Shown: positions 40,316 through 49,858 of the stretch, piece by piece
How positions within the stretch are numbered: the stretch's first letter is position 1
How the letters are laid out: each line of letters begins with the position of its first letter
NCBI GenBank assembly: GCA_947491025.1
Contig: CANLIC010000008.1
Location: 1-64,000, forward strand
Direction: 5' to 3'
DNA length: 64,000 bases
DNA from: Myxococcales bacterium
Lineage (GTDB): Bacteria; Myxococcota_A; UBA9042
The notes under the pieces: model-generated
The model's database searches: none
What the model saw: the letters and a program-made list of their open reading frames with translations, nothing else
Told to the model about the DNA's origin: nothing
Made by a program: the position numbers and the translations under genes

Positions 40316-42319
40316 TCAGCTCGAGGGCTTGCCGTCCTTCTGGCGGGCTTCCTCTTCAAGCTTCTTGCCCTCGACGATGGCCTGGATGCGGGAGTCGATC
40401 GCGATGACCTTGCGCCAGGCGCCGTCGGCGTCTTTCCACTTCTTCTCCAGGGCCTTGCGCTCCTCGAGGAAGACAGCCGGGTTCTTGCGCGGCGGCTTCT
40501 GCTTGAGGTTCGCCTCGTAGGCGGCCTTGGTCACGTCGCGCTCGGTCTGGGCAGCGCCGATCGGCGGCAGGTTGGAGAGCGCCTGGAACTTCTTCCAGTA
40601 TTCCACAGCCTTGTCGGCGTCATTGAAGGGGGCCTTCTCGTAGATGATGGCAAGGCGCACGAGCAGCGGTTTGCGGCTGGGGTCCTTGGCGAGAACGCGC
40701 TCGTAGTAGCCGGCGGCGTCCTTCGGCTGCCGGACGCCCTCGAGCGCCAGGGCGTAGCCAGTCAGCGCCTCCAGGTTGTCCTTCTCGAGCGCCAACGCCG
40801 CCTTGTACTGATCGTGGGCGGCCTTGTAGTTCAGGTAGTCGATGTAGATGGCGCCAAGGTTCAGGCGCGCCGGCACCGAGGTCGGGCTCAGCTTGACCGC
40901 GCGCTCGAAGGCCACGACGGCCTTGGGCATGTCACCGAGCCGAACGTAGGAGAGGCCCAGGTTGGCGAATGCCTCGGCGTTGGCCGGGTCGAGCATCAGG
41001 ACCTTCTCTTCCAAGATCCAGCGCACGATCTCGTTCTGCTTGCTGTGCAGGTTGATGAGACCGCGGATGTTGAGAGCGATGGTGTCCTCGCGGTTGACCC
41101 GCAACACCTGCTGGACGAAGTTCTCGGCCAACTCGAGGTTGCCGGACTCTAGCCAGTACTGCGCCAACACGTTGTTCGCCATCGTGTTGTCGGGATCTTG
41201 ACCGCGAATCGACTCGCAGATCGAGCGCGCCGCCTCGCGGAGTTGCTTGGCCTTGTCGGACTCACCGGCCTCGGCGAACTTGGTGGCCTCAGCGAGCTTG
41301 GTTCGAGCGATGTAGGCCTGCGCCGACAGCTGCAAGAGCCGCTCTTGGTCATTACTCGGCTGAATCTGCTGCGATTTCTGGTAGATCGCGATGGCCTCGC
41401 CGTACTTGCCGAGGCGCTCGAGCGCCATGCCCTCGTTGAAGTAGGCCTCGTAGAACTTGGGATCGACCTCGCGCGCCTTGGCGAAGCTCTGCGCCGCACC
41501 GAGGTAGTCGGGGCCGCAGGCGGCGCAGCGGCCGTCGGCGGTGGTGCAGCTCTTGGGGCAGGCGGGCACGGCGCACTTGCCGTTGCTCTCGTCGACGTAC
41601 TCGCCGATCTTGCAGGGCCCGGCGCCCGCGGACTTGTTGCTGGTCAGCTCGCTGCCCATGCACTCGCGCGGATGCATTTCGCAGCCTTCGGCGCCCGGCT
41701 GGCACTGCAAGAAGCGCTCCTCGGGCTTGCCGTCCGGCGTGGCCGCTGGCACCTCGACGCGCTTGATCCAGTCGCCACACCAGCGGGTCGGACCCGAGGC
41801 GAGCTCCTCTTTGGTGCACTGGTAGGTGTCGAGCTCGCAGCTGAGGTCGCGGATGCCGTCCTTCCAAGGCTCGCACTTCTCCTCACGTGTCGCAGTCTCG
41901 AACTCGTTGGGGATGGCGTTGCCTTGCTCGTCCTTGCGCGGGATGGGGTTGCCCTGGGCATCCTTCTTCTGCTCCGTGATTTCACGCACGTACTTGGCGC
42001 AGAGCGTCAGGCTGCACGCGGTCGGGTCTTCGATCGCCACCTGGGCGCAGGTCTGCGGCGACACGCGCACGCAGCGGTCGTTCAGCGAGGCGAACCCCGC
42101 CGGACAGCAACTGCCGTCTGCCAGCAAGCGCTTCGGGTGGCACTTGGCGAGCGGGCGGAGGGCCGCGGCGAGGCCGGCGCGGTAGTGGTCCTGCGCCTTG
42201 TCGACGATGCCGGGCAGGTATTCGCCCTCGGCGGCGCCGGCGGTGCCAGCGGCGAGCCCGAGCACGCCCAACGCGATGCTGCAGGCGAGGATGCGACGGA
42301 GTGGACTGCGGTGGTTCAT
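40316..42319 (-). CDS. gltE: TPR protein, GltE/AglT-like, 667 aa
   Basis: The start at 42319 has GAGG five bases upstream; the signal peptide ends TAGA-AEG. Residues 55-290 form a Cys-rich insert with over twenty Cys (for example KCHPKRLLADGSCCPAG). From about 280 at least eight TPR units follow (DPKFYEAYFNEGMALERLGK, ANAEAFANLGLSYVRLGD and similar), ending in a charged coiled tail. In M. xanthus GltE (AglT) is a TPR protein encoded between gltD and gltF, as here. It would be a periplasmic or outer-membrane scaffold. The Cys-rich part probably needs disulfides. The gap to the gltD-like stop is 40 bases. Confidence 0.8.
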   Translation of the reverse strand: MNHRSPLRRILACSIALGVLGLAAGTAGAAEGEYLPGIVDKAQDHYRAGLAAALRPLAKCHPKRLLADGSCCPAGFASLNDRCVRVSPQTCAQVAIEDPTACSLTLCAKYVREITEQKKDAQGNPIPRKDEQGNAIPNEFETATREEKCEPWKDGIRDLSCELDTYQCTKEELASGPTRWCGDWIKRVEVPAATPDGKPEERFLQCQPGAEGCEMHPRECMGSELTSNKSAGAGPCKIGEYVDESNGKCAVPACPKSCTTADGRCAACGPDYLGAAQSFAKAREVDPKFYEAYFNEGMALERLGKYGEAIAIYQKSQQIQPSNDQERLLQLSAQAYIARTKLAEATKFAEAGESDKAKQLREAARSICESIRGQDPDNTMANNVLAQYWLESGNLELAENFVQQVLRVNREDTIALNIRGLINLHSKQNEIVRWILEEKVLMLDPANAEAFANLGLSYVRLGDMPKAVVAFERAVKLSPTSVPARLNLGAIYIDYLNYKAAHDQYKAALALEKDNLEALTGYALALEGVRQPKDAAGYYERVLAKDPSRKPLLVRLAIIYEKAPFNDADKAVEYWKKFQALSNLPPIGAAQTERDVTKAAYEANLKQKPPRKNPAVFLEERKALEKKWKDADGAWRKVIAIDSRIQAIVEGKKLEEEARQKDGKPSS

Positions 42320-42359
42320 GGTGTCCTCACGTGTTCCTGGGGCCCAAGGCGGCGACGGC

Positions 42360-45300
42360 TCACTTGCGCTCTGCGGCGGCCTTCTCCTGGGTCTTGCTGG
42401 CGATCTCTTCGGGCTTGAAGCTGACCGTGAACTTGCCGCGGCGGACGCGGGTCACAAAAGCAGCGGACGTCGAGGTATCGGTCGTCTTGTTCGGATTCAG
42501 GGCGGTGGTCGCCCGTGGCAGGTAGGGGTCCTTCTCGACGGTCGGGTACTCGTTCGGGTTGACCTTGGCAGCCACCTCGCCGGCCTCGCGGGTGCAGTCG
42601 TTGTAGGCGCCGAGGTTGTGCGCCGTCTGGATGGCGCCGCGCAGGGCGACGAGGCTCTGCTCTTCGATGGGCGCCGCAACCTGCTCGATCGCCTGCCGGT
42701 AGCGCTCTTCGACCTCGGGGTAGCCGGCGGCGACGGCCTGCTCGACCTGCTTGGGCAGCGGGGCGCTGAACAGGTCTTCCTTGAAGCGGAAGTAGAGCAT
42801 GCCGATCTTGTAGGCGGCGCAGGCAGCGAAGTACTTGCCCTGACCAGCGGCGGTGTTGTCGATGACGTCGAAGTAGGACTTCTCAGCCGCCTTGAGCGTC
42901 TCAGCCTGCTTCTCCAGCATCGGCTTGAGCATCTTCATGTTCTTGACGTCCTTGAGCGACAGCTTGGCGAAAATGTCGAACAGGAACTCGGCCGAGTGGA
43001 ACAGCGACTGCGCGAAGTAGTACTGGGCGTTGCCGGAGCGCGCCTTGGGGTCTTCCCAGATCTTCAGGACCAGCTTGATCAGCTCTTGGATCTTCTTGGC
43101 GTTCTTCGGCTTGACGGCGCCGCGATCGGCCTCGATGAGCAGCCTCATGGTCCGCCCGATGGCCTCGACCTGAAGCTCTGGCCGCCCGGCGAACTTGCTG
43201 GCGACCATGCTGTAATACTTGTTGGCGTCTCCCGGCATGCCTGCCCGCTCGTAGACGCGGCCGATCTCGAGGTGCGCGTCGGGGATGAGCGCTACCAGCC
43301 GCTTGGTCTCGTCGTCCGACTCCTTGAGGCCGCCGGCCGTGGAGATGAAGTCGCCGTAGGCAGCGGCGGACTCCTTGTACTGGCCGAGCGCGTTCAAGAT
43401 CTGGCCGGCGTTGATGAGCGCCTGGGCCGCGTCGGCGTTCTTGCGGATCTTGGCCATCTTCAGGAAGGCGTCGGCGGCGTCGCGGAACTGCGTCTGCGCT
43501 TCGTAGATCATGCCGATGTTGAACATGGCCTCGGGCGCCACCTTGCTGGTCTTGAACTCCTTGACCACACGCTCATACGTCTGGATGGCGTCCTTCTCCT
43601 TTTTCTCGATCTCGTAGATGGCCGCCTTGTTGAAGAGCGAGATGGCCGCCAGCTCCGGCTCGTCCTTGCGGAACTCGCGCAAGATCGTGTCGTACTTCTC
43701 GTGCGCCTGGTCGAAGGCCTTGCGCTCAGCCAGCTCACGCGCCTGCTCGCCGACCGAGACGGCGACGTACTTGCGCAGGTCCTTGACCTTGAAGAGCTGC
43801 AACTTCTTGCGCGCCAGCATGACGCGGGCCCACTCCTCGATCTTCGACCACACCTTCTGGCGGGCGTAGACGTCGATGAGGGTCTTGACCGCGATCTCGC
43901 TCTCGACGCGCGAGTCGTCGTACTTGAAGACGCGCTCCAAGCGCTCGATTGCCTCCGGGTACTGGCCGCGCTCATAATAGGTGGCCGCGGCGACGTACAT
44001 GATGCCCGGCACGTCGCGGCCGCGGTTCTTCTTCTTCATCCACTCGACGCCCTTGGCCTTCTGGAGGTTTTCCATCAAGGTCACGTACTTGTCGGCGGCG
44101 TCGACGAAGTCGCGCTCCAGCGGGTGCAAGTCCTGGCGCTTCTTGGGCACCTGGGCTTCCTTGATCTGCTCCTCGGTGATGGTCGTCTCTTCCGTCGTCT
44201 TGGTGACCTCGACCTTGGCAGCGCTCGCCTCCGAGGTCTTGACCGTGACCAGCGGCGCGGCGGTCGGATCGTCGATCCAGGCCTTCTTGTCGTAGTCGTA
44301 ACGGGCGCGGGTGTTCTTCAGCAGCTCCTCGACCGAGTAGATGACACCGAGGGCGGCGTCCTCGAGGTGCTCACCCTGGGTGTCGAGCTCGATGACGCGC
44401 TTGTACTGCTCGCGCGACTTCTCGTAGTCCTTGAGCTGAAAGTACAAGATTTCCGCGTAGTAGAAGTTGACGATGTAGGCCTTGCTGCTGTTCGGGTAGC
44501 GGCGCACGAACTCGGCGTAGTCGGCGGCGGCGCGGGCGTAGAGCGGCTTGGCAGCCTCGGCGTTCTTCTGCTCGTCCTCGACCTTCTGGGCGACCTGGTG
44601 GAAGTGGTTGGACAGGTAGATCAGGTAGGTCTCGCCCAGCTTGGCCGACTTCTCGACCTGCTCTGCGTTGCCCTTGTTGGCGGCCACCCAGGGGCTGGTG
44701 CGGTCGTCGGTGAAGGCGAGGTACTGACGGATGGCCTTCTCGATGTCCTCGAACTTCTCGAGGCTCATGTAGATGTCGATGATGGTCTCCCACCAGTCGA
44801 CGCAGCGGCGATCGGTCGGCTTGCTCTCGATGAAGTGGCCGTGCAGCTCGATCGCCAACTCTTGCTTGTCGTTGGCGACGTAGAGACCGGCGAGGCGCTC
44901 CAGCCGGGCCCACATCTTGTCCTTGCCCTCGACGCTGGTGAAGTACTCCTTGGCGGCGGGCCAGCCGCGCTCGAGCTCGGCGTAGGCGGGCACCAGGTCG
45001 TTGAGGGCCTGGTCGCGGAACTCGATCTGTTTCGCCTTGCTCTTGTCGATCTCGCGCACAACCATGTGGAAGGTCTCCACGGCGCGCTCGAACTCGCGCA
45101 AGTTGAAGTAGACCCAACCCAGCTTGTAGAGCGCGTAGTTGAAGAGGTGGCTCGACCGGAAGTTCTGCGTAATCTTTTCGTAATTCATCTTCGCCACCGT
45201 CAAGTTGTTGGTGTCGAAGAAGTGCTCCGCCAGGGCCAGGTGCGACTGCGCAATGTACTGCGAGTTGCCGTGGTGCTGGATGAGCTGGTTCAGGTACTGG

Positions 45301-45971
45301 ACGCCCTTGTTCATCAAGACCTTGTCGCCCAGCGCCTTGCCCTGGCCGAGCGCGGCCTTGCCGAGGCGGTAGAGCACCTCGTCCATGCGCTTGTAGGACG
45401 GGAACTGCTGCAAGATCTTCTCGTAGTAGACGATCGACTTCTCGTAGTTCTCGACCGGCTCGACCGGCTTGGCCTTGAGGGTGCCTTTCTCGAAGGCCAG
45501 CATCTCCTCGTTGTACTTGGCGCGCTGAAGCAGGTACTGGTAGTGGGTCTCCTCCCACCAGGTCTCGGCGAGGCGGAAGAAGATCGAGGCCATGCGCTCC
45601 GGCTCATCGACGCCGCTGCCGCCCTTGCGCTCGACGAAGGCCTCCATCTCCTTGATCAGCTTCAGCCGGATCACGGCCTTCTCGGCCTGGATCTTGCGCG
45701 CCTTGGCGTCGAAGGAGAGCTGCTCCAATCGCTCGGCGTCGAAGTTGCCCTTCTGCACCGCGTCTGGGTCAACCTTGCGCTTTTCCTTCGTCTTCTTGAG
45801 GGTCTTCTCGTCGAAGAGCGACTCCTTCTCCTTCTCCTTCTTGGCGTCGGCCCCGGTCGGCGGCGCGGCCGCCGGCGCGGGCTGCGCGAAGACGCTGCCC
45901 GACGTGAGCAAGAGACCCGCCAAGAGCAGGGCGGCGGTGGACTTCAGGTTGGGGAAGCAACGCTTGTTCAC
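42360..45971 (-). CDS. gltD: Large TPR protein, GltD/AgmU-like, 1,203 aa
   Basis: It starts at a GTG (45971) with GGAG six bases upstream; an overlapping ATG one frame away stops at once. The signal peptide ends SVFA-QPAP. The mature chain is almost wholly helical TPR (for example YEKSIVYYEKILQQFPSYKR, EFERAVETFHMVVREID, YPEAIERLERVFKYDD), with a charged KKEKEKESLF segment at the start. M. xanthus AgmU/GltD is a periplasmic TPR protein of about 1,200 residues, so the length fits well. It is thought to link inner- and outer-membrane parts of the gliding machine. Symbol by domain, size and neighbours. Confidence 0.85.
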   Translation of the reverse strand: MNKRCFPNLKSTAALLLAGLLLTSGSVFAQPAPAAAPPTGADAKKEKEKESLFDEKTLKKTKEKRKVDPDAVQKGNFDAERLEQLSFDAKARKIQAEKAVIRLKLIKEMEAFVERKGGSGVDEPERMASIFFRLAETWWEETHYQYLLQRAKYNEEMLAFEKGTLKAKPVEPVENYEKSIVYYEKILQQFPSYKRMDEVLYRLGKAALGQGKALGDKVLMNKGVQYLNQLIQHHGNSQYIAQSHLALAEHFFDTNNLTVAKMNYEKITQNFRSSHLFNYALYKLGWVYFNLREFERAVETFHMVVREIDKSKAKQIEFRDQALNDLVPAYAELERGWPAAKEYFTSVEGKDKMWARLERLAGLYVANDKQELAIELHGHFIESKPTDRRCVDWWETIIDIYMSLEKFEDIEKAIRQYLAFTDDRTSPWVAANKGNAEQVEKSAKLGETYLIYLSNHFHQVAQKVEDEQKNAEAAKPLYARAAADYAEFVRRYPNSSKAYIVNFYYAEILYFQLKDYEKSREQYKRVIELDTQGEHLEDAALGVIYSVEELLKNTRARYDYDKKAWIDDPTAAPLVTVKTSEASAAKVEVTKTTEETTITEEQIKEAQVPKKRQDLHPLERDFVDAADKYVTLMENLQKAKGVEWMKKKNRGRDVPGIMYVAAATYYERGQYPEAIERLERVFKYDDSRVESEIAVKTLIDVYARQKVWSKIEEWARVMLARKKLQLFKVKDLRKYVAVSVGEQARELAERKAFDQAHEKYDTILREFRKDEPELAAISLFNKAAIYEIEKKEKDAIQTYERVVKEFKTSKVAPEAMFNIGMIYEAQTQFRDAADAFLKMAKIRKNADAAQALINAGQILNALGQYKESAAAYGDFISTAGGLKESDDETKRLVALIPDAHLEIGRVYERAGMPGDANKYYSMVASKFAGRPELQVEAIGRTMRLLIEADRGAVKPKNAKKIQELIKLVLKIWEDPKARSGNAQYYFAQSLFHSAEFLFDIFAKLSLKDVKNMKMLKPMLEKQAETLKAAEKSYFDVIDNTAAGQGKYFAACAAYKIGMLYFRFKEDLFSAPLPKQVEQAVAAGYPEVEERYRQAIEQVAAPIEEQSLVALRGAIQTAHNLGAYNDCTREAGEVAAKVNPNEYPTVEKDPYLPRATTALNPNKTTDTSTSAAFVTRVRRGKFTVSFKPEEIASKTQEKAAAERK

Positions 45972-46106
45972 GTCATTCTCCGGGCGATCCCGGCCTTGGG
46001 CGGCCGGTGCAAGGAACTCGGGCGGGCGCTGTTCTGGGCCGTGTCAGCGGCGCGAACGGATCAGACGCGCGGGCCAGCGCAAAGGTGAGCGGAAGCGGAA
46101 TTGCGC

Positions 46107-48041
46107 TTACTGCGCGTCTCCGCTGTCGACGCAAATCGACTTGAGGTAGGACCGGTAGGCGCCGATCTCGTCCTTCCAGAACTCGCCCTCGAAGGGCCAC
46201 ACCATGGCGTCGGAGCCGGCGATGGCGACCGGCCCCTCCGACTCGACGCCGGCCTTGGCGGCCCCGGACTCGTCCTTGCCTTCGAGCTCATCGATCTGTC
46301 GGTTCTTGCGCTCAAGCTCGATCTCTTCCATGTCGATGATGAGCTCGCTCAGCTTGTCCTGGTAGGTGACGATGTCTTTCTCGACACCGCGCAGCGTGCG
46401 CTGGACGACGACGCCGGCCTCGGCGATGCGCTCACCACGGAGCTGGCCGAGCTTGCTGAGCAACTCTTGGCCGAAGCCGCCGAGCCGGGTCAGCTGGCCC
46501 TTGATCTTGGACTCCTCCGCCTCGATCTGCTTGATGGTTTTGTACAAGTTGTAGAACTCGACGTTCTGCAGCACCGGGCTGATGAGGTTGCGCGGCAGGG
46601 CGGCGGTCTTGGGCTTGTTCACGGCCGACAAGATGGCGTCGTAGTACTCCTCGGGCCGGCTGTGGCGGGCGAGGAAGTCGCGCAACGGCGGACCGAGCAC
46701 GAGCACGTCTTCCTTGAAGCGCTCGATGGCTTGGCGCGCGCGCTCGACGTGGCAGTTCTGCACGTAGAGCGTCGCCTCAAGCACCCAGAGTTCGGGGTAG
46801 AACTGGTGCGCAAAGTAGGGGCTGTGCAACGCGTGGAAGGTGCCGAGCGCACGGCTGACGTCGCCCTTGAGGAAGTAGGACCAACCGGCCTCGTAGAAGG
46901 CGCGGGAGATCTTCGGCGAGGTGCGGCTGATCTTGCGGTAGTAGTAGATGGCGGCGTCGTACTGCTGGAGCTCGTAGGCGAGGCGCGCCAGCGACAGGTA
47001 GGCGAGATCGACCACGCCCTGGCTCTTGCGCTCTTCACCGGCAACGACGGCGTTCTGGAATCCCTCGCTGGCCCGCTTGATGCGCTCGCCCTTGGCGATG
47101 GACTCGTCCTGGAAGGCGATGAGGCCGAGCAGGTACTGGGCCCGCGGGTAGTCGTCGGCCTTGTCGCTGACCTTGGCCAGGTAGGGCACGGCGTCGCCAG
47201 AGAGGCCGAAGTCGTGGAGGAACTCGCCGACGAAGTAGTGGTACGAGTCCTGGAACTCCTTGTCCTTGGCCACCACGGCGAACTGGGTCAGGTCCTCGAG
47301 CTCCGGCGGACGGTAGTTGATGGTGCGGCGCAGCTCGCGCATCTGGTTGAACGCCTTCTCGAAGAAGAGCTTCTCAGGACCGGCGCGCACGACCTCAAGC
47401 AGCTTGTTGGCCGCCGCCTGCATCAGCCCTGCCCGCGCGAGGGCGTTGGCGATGCCGTAGTTGGCGATGTAGGCCTCGTCGGAGTCAGGCGCGAAGGGAA
47501 CGCCACCGACGCCGTCGTTGACGAACTTGGTGAAGATGGCGATCGACTCGACCCAGCGGCCAGAGTTGGCGAGATCTTGGCCCGTCTTGAGGACCTTGCC
47601 GGCAAAGGCGCGACGCTGGGCCTCTTCACGCTTGCGCTGCTCGTCGGCGAGGCGCTGGGCCTCCTCCTTGAGGCGCGCCTCTTCGGCGGCTTTCTCGGCA
47701 GCGGACAGCTCGCGCTCGGGCTTGTCTTCCTTCTTCTCGACCGGCGGCGCGGCGCCTTCGCCCTCGCCTTTGGCGGCGGTCCGCATCATGTGGCGAATGA
47801 CCTTGTCGCTGACCCCTGCCTTCTTCAGCTTCAAGATGTCGGACGGCGCCAGCTTGAAAGCCGAGCCGTCCTTGCTGATCTTCTTGATGATCTGATCGTC
47901 AGGGATGTCCAACTTCACGAGCGTGATGATGTCATCGATGGTCAGCGCGCTGACCACCGCCGGCGCCATGACGAGGAGCGCGGCGCAGAGAGCGCTCGCG
48001 AGCCTGCGGCCAAGGGTCTGGCGGAGCAATCGCTGGTCCAT
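46107..48041 (-). CDS. gltC: TPR protein, GltC-like, 644 aa
   Basis: The start at 48041 has GGAGG five bases upstream; the signal ends PAVVSA-LTI. Residues 33-90 form a helical module (LTIDDIITLVKLDIPDDQI ... ILKLKKAGVSDKVIRHMM) typical of this family, followed by a Glu/Lys-rich coiled segment (about 95-150). TPR-like helices run from about 150 to 540 (YDAAIYYYRKISRTSPKISR), then a long coil and a conserved end, GEFWKDEIGAYRSYLKSIC. In M. xanthus gltC adjoins gltA and gltB, matching this order. A periplasmic adaptor at the outer membrane is expected. Confidence 0.82.
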   Translation of the reverse strand: MDQRLLRQTLGRRLASALCAALLVMAPAVVSALTIDDIITLVKLDIPDDQIIKKISKDGSAFKLAPSDILKLKKAGVSDKVIRHMMRTAAKGEGEGAAPPVEKKEDKPERELSAAEKAAEEARLKEEAQRLADEQRKREEAQRRAFAGKVLKTGQDLANSGRWVESIAIFTKFVNDGVGGVPFAPDSDEAYIANYGIANALARAGLMQAAANKLLEVVRAGPEKLFFEKAFNQMRELRRTINYRPPELEDLTQFAVVAKDKEFQDSYHYFVGEFLHDFGLSGDAVPYLAKVSDKADDYPRAQYLLGLIAFQDESIAKGERIKRASEGFQNAVVAGEERKSQGVVDLAYLSLARLAYELQQYDAAIYYYRKISRTSPKISRAFYEAGWSYFLKGDVSRALGTFHALHSPYFAHQFYPELWVLEATLYVQNCHVERARQAIERFKEDVLVLGPPLRDFLARHSRPEEYYDAILSAVNKPKTAALPRNLISPVLQNVEFYNLYKTIKQIEAEESKIKGQLTRLGGFGQELLSKLGQLRGERIAEAGVVVQRTLRGVEKDIVTYQDKLSELIIDMEEIELERKNRQIDELEGKDESGAAKAGVESEGPVAIAGSDAMVWPFEGEFWKDEIGAYRSYLKSICVDSGDAQ

Positions 48042-48102
48042 GGGCACCTCCGGAAACTTCGATTGGAAGGCGGGCTCGGACGAGCGTCGCCTGGCGCGGC
48101 CA

Positions 48103-48996
48103 CTACTCGATGGGCGCGGTGAGGTAGGAGAGGCCGACGGTGGTCGAGATCGGGAACGACACGCCGCCGCCGTTGGCCTGGTAGAAGAACTGCCGGTAGT
48201 CGACGCGTAGCACGAAGCGCGAGCCGAGATAGAACTGCAGCACTGCGCCGATGTTGCCTTGCGGCGCGAAGCGCGGCGCCTGCGCGCCACCCTTGGCCGT
48301 GAGGTTTGTCATTACGCTGCCCACGCCGAAATTCAGGCCGAGGTCGAACTCGGTGAGCCGAGTGTTGAAGAAGCCGATCTTGCCATGCAAAAGGTTCCAG
48401 ACCGCAGACAGCGAAGCATGGGCGCGCAGGGTCTCTGGCAGGCGGACTTCGAGACCCGGGCCGCCCTGCTCACGCTGCTTCTCGAGGGTGGCCTCGAGCG
48501 AGGTCTGCTGGGGAAAGGTGTAGGCGCCGCGCACTTCGATCGCGATATCTTCGGAGAAGTAGTAGTCGTAGGCCGCGCCTGCGTCGACGTAGGCGAAGAA
48601 GTCGTCGTTGGGCACGACGCCGCCGATCAGCGAGAACTGGTGACGGCCCTCTTTGAGGACCTCGCGCTTCTGGATGACGCGGACCTCGCGGTTGGCGGCC
48701 CACTTCATGCTGGCGCCAGCGCCGCCCTCCTGCACGCCATAATCGGCGGCCGAGACGCTGCCAGCGCCAGAGGACTCGGCCTCACCGCTCGACTTCTCCG
48801 CGGGCTTGTCGGCCGGCTTGTCGCTCGGAGCCTCGGCGGGCTTCTCGGCCGGCTCCTCGGCGGGCGCCGCTTCAGGCTTGGATTCGCCCTCGGCGGGGGC
48901 ATCTTCAGGAGGCGGATCGCCTTCGGCAGCCTGGGCCCACGCCAGCGATGGCAGGGACAGCAGCAGCGACACGGTCCAGATCGAACACTTACGCAT
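48103..48996 (-). CDS. gltA: Outer-membrane beta-barrel, GltA-like, 297 aa
   Basis: The start at 48996 has GAGG seven bases upstream; the signal ends LAWA-QAA. A low-complexity Pro/Ala/Glu/Lys linker (about 25-75) precedes a small barrel of the TIGR04565 type: GGVVPNDDFFAYVDAG, LLHGKIGFFNTRLTEFDLGL and LRVDYRQFFYQ, ending in the aromatic strand GLSYLTAPIE. It is paralogous to the next gene upstream (49050-49784). In M. xanthus GltA and GltB are two such barrels encoded next to gltC, forming the outer-membrane gate of the focal-adhesion complex. A versus B is assigned from gene order. Confidence 0.8.
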   Translation of the reverse strand: MRKCSIWTVSLLLSLPSLAWAQAAEGDPPPEDAPAEGESKPEAAPAEEPAEKPAEAPSDKPADKPAEKSSGEAESSGAGSVSAADYGVQEGGAGASMKWAANREVRVIQKREVLKEGRHQFSLIGGVVPNDDFFAYVDAGAAYDYYFSEDIAIEVRGAYTFPQQTSLEATLEKQREQGGPGLEVRLPETLRAHASLSAVWNLLHGKIGFFNTRLTEFDLGLNFGVGSVMTNLTAKGGAQAPRFAPQGNIGAVLQFYLGSRFVLRVDYRQFFYQANGGGVSFPISTTVGLSYLTAPIE

Positions 48997-49049
48997 CGGA
49001 CTACCTCGGCTGGGCCCGTCAGGCCCGGCGGCGGGGTCGGGGAACAGGC

Positions 49050-49784
49050 CTAGATGGTCAGGAAGGCGACGCCAAGCGTCATCTCGACCGGGAACAGGAG
49101 GTCTTTCTCGGGCTTGTACAGGAACTGGCGAACATCGGCGCGCACCGTCAGCCAAGTGGTCAGGAAGAACCGCATCGTCACGCCCCAGCGGGCGGCCGGC
49201 AGGGTCTGCGAGGCGGGCGGTGTGTTGGTGACGTCCTGGTCGACGTCGGCGATAACGACGCCGGCGCCGAGCGAAAGGCCGGCGTCGAAGCTGGAGAGCT
49301 TCTTGTCGAAGATGCCGACCTTGCCGTGGAAGGGGCTGTAGACCAGGTCGACGCCCGCGACCATCGTCATGCGCGGCGGGCGGATGACGCCGTCGAGCAA
49401 GCTCGGCGCGTTGTTGGGCGGCGACTCGAGGAAGGTCAGCAAGTCGCTGTTGGGCGTCAGCAAGTAGCTGAAGGCGCCCTCGAGCGTGAAGCTCTCGCCG
49501 ATGTGGAAGCCGAGGCGCACGTTGAGCGGCAGCGGCAGATAGTAGGAATCGTTCGGGATCACGCCGAAGCCGAGCGAGGCCTCGAAGGCCCCTGAGCGCT
49601 TGAAGAGCGGGCTGTCGAGGGTTGGCACCGCCAACTCGACATTCCAGTACTTCTCAAGCTCACCGTCGATCGGTTCCCCATCCGCCCAAGCGGTAGCCGG
49701 CAGCGCCAAGGCCGCAGCCGCGACGACGGCGGTCAGGGCGGAGGCGGCGCCGCGCAGGGAGGGGAGCGAGCAGGTCCAGCGCAT
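49050..49784 (-). CDS. gltB: Outer-membrane beta-barrel, GltB-like, 244 aa
   Basis: The start at 49784 has GGAG seven bases upstream; the signal ends ATAWA-DGE. The barrel shares blocks with its neighbour: GFGVIPNDSYYL, SPFHGKVGIFDKKLSSFDAG and LTVRADVRQFLY, ending in LGVAFLTI. It lacks the charged N-terminal linker of the gltA-like product. The order vWA lipoprotein, barrel, barrel, TPR protein resembles the M. xanthus gltK-B-A-C group, with the vWA gene in the place of gltK. Gaps of 53-74 bases suggest one operon. Confidence 0.8.
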   Translation of the reverse strand: MRWTCSLPSLRGAASALTAVVAAAALALPATAWADGEPIDGELEKYWNVELAVPTLDSPLFKRSGAFEASLGFGVIPNDSYYLPLPLNVRLGFHIGESFTLEGAFSYLLTPNSDLLTFLESPPNNAPSLLDGVIRPPRMTMVAGVDLVYSPFHGKVGIFDKKLSSFDAGLSLGAGVVIADVDQDVTNTPPASQTLPAARWGVTMRFFLTTWLTVRADVRQFLYKPEKDLLFPVEMTLGVAFLTI

Positions 49785-49858
49785 GTCTTCACTCCGAGCT
49801 GCCACAGCAGGGGAGGGGGAGCGGCGGCACGGGCTGTGCCCGGGCGCCGTCGAATTCG

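Noticed and set aside
42198-46088. 1,296-codon open frame antisense to the gltD-like gene
   Set aside because: It is driven by high GC at third positions of the minus-strand gene. The translation lacks recognisable domains, whereas the minus strand gives clear TPR motifs, a signal peptide and a ribosome-binding site.
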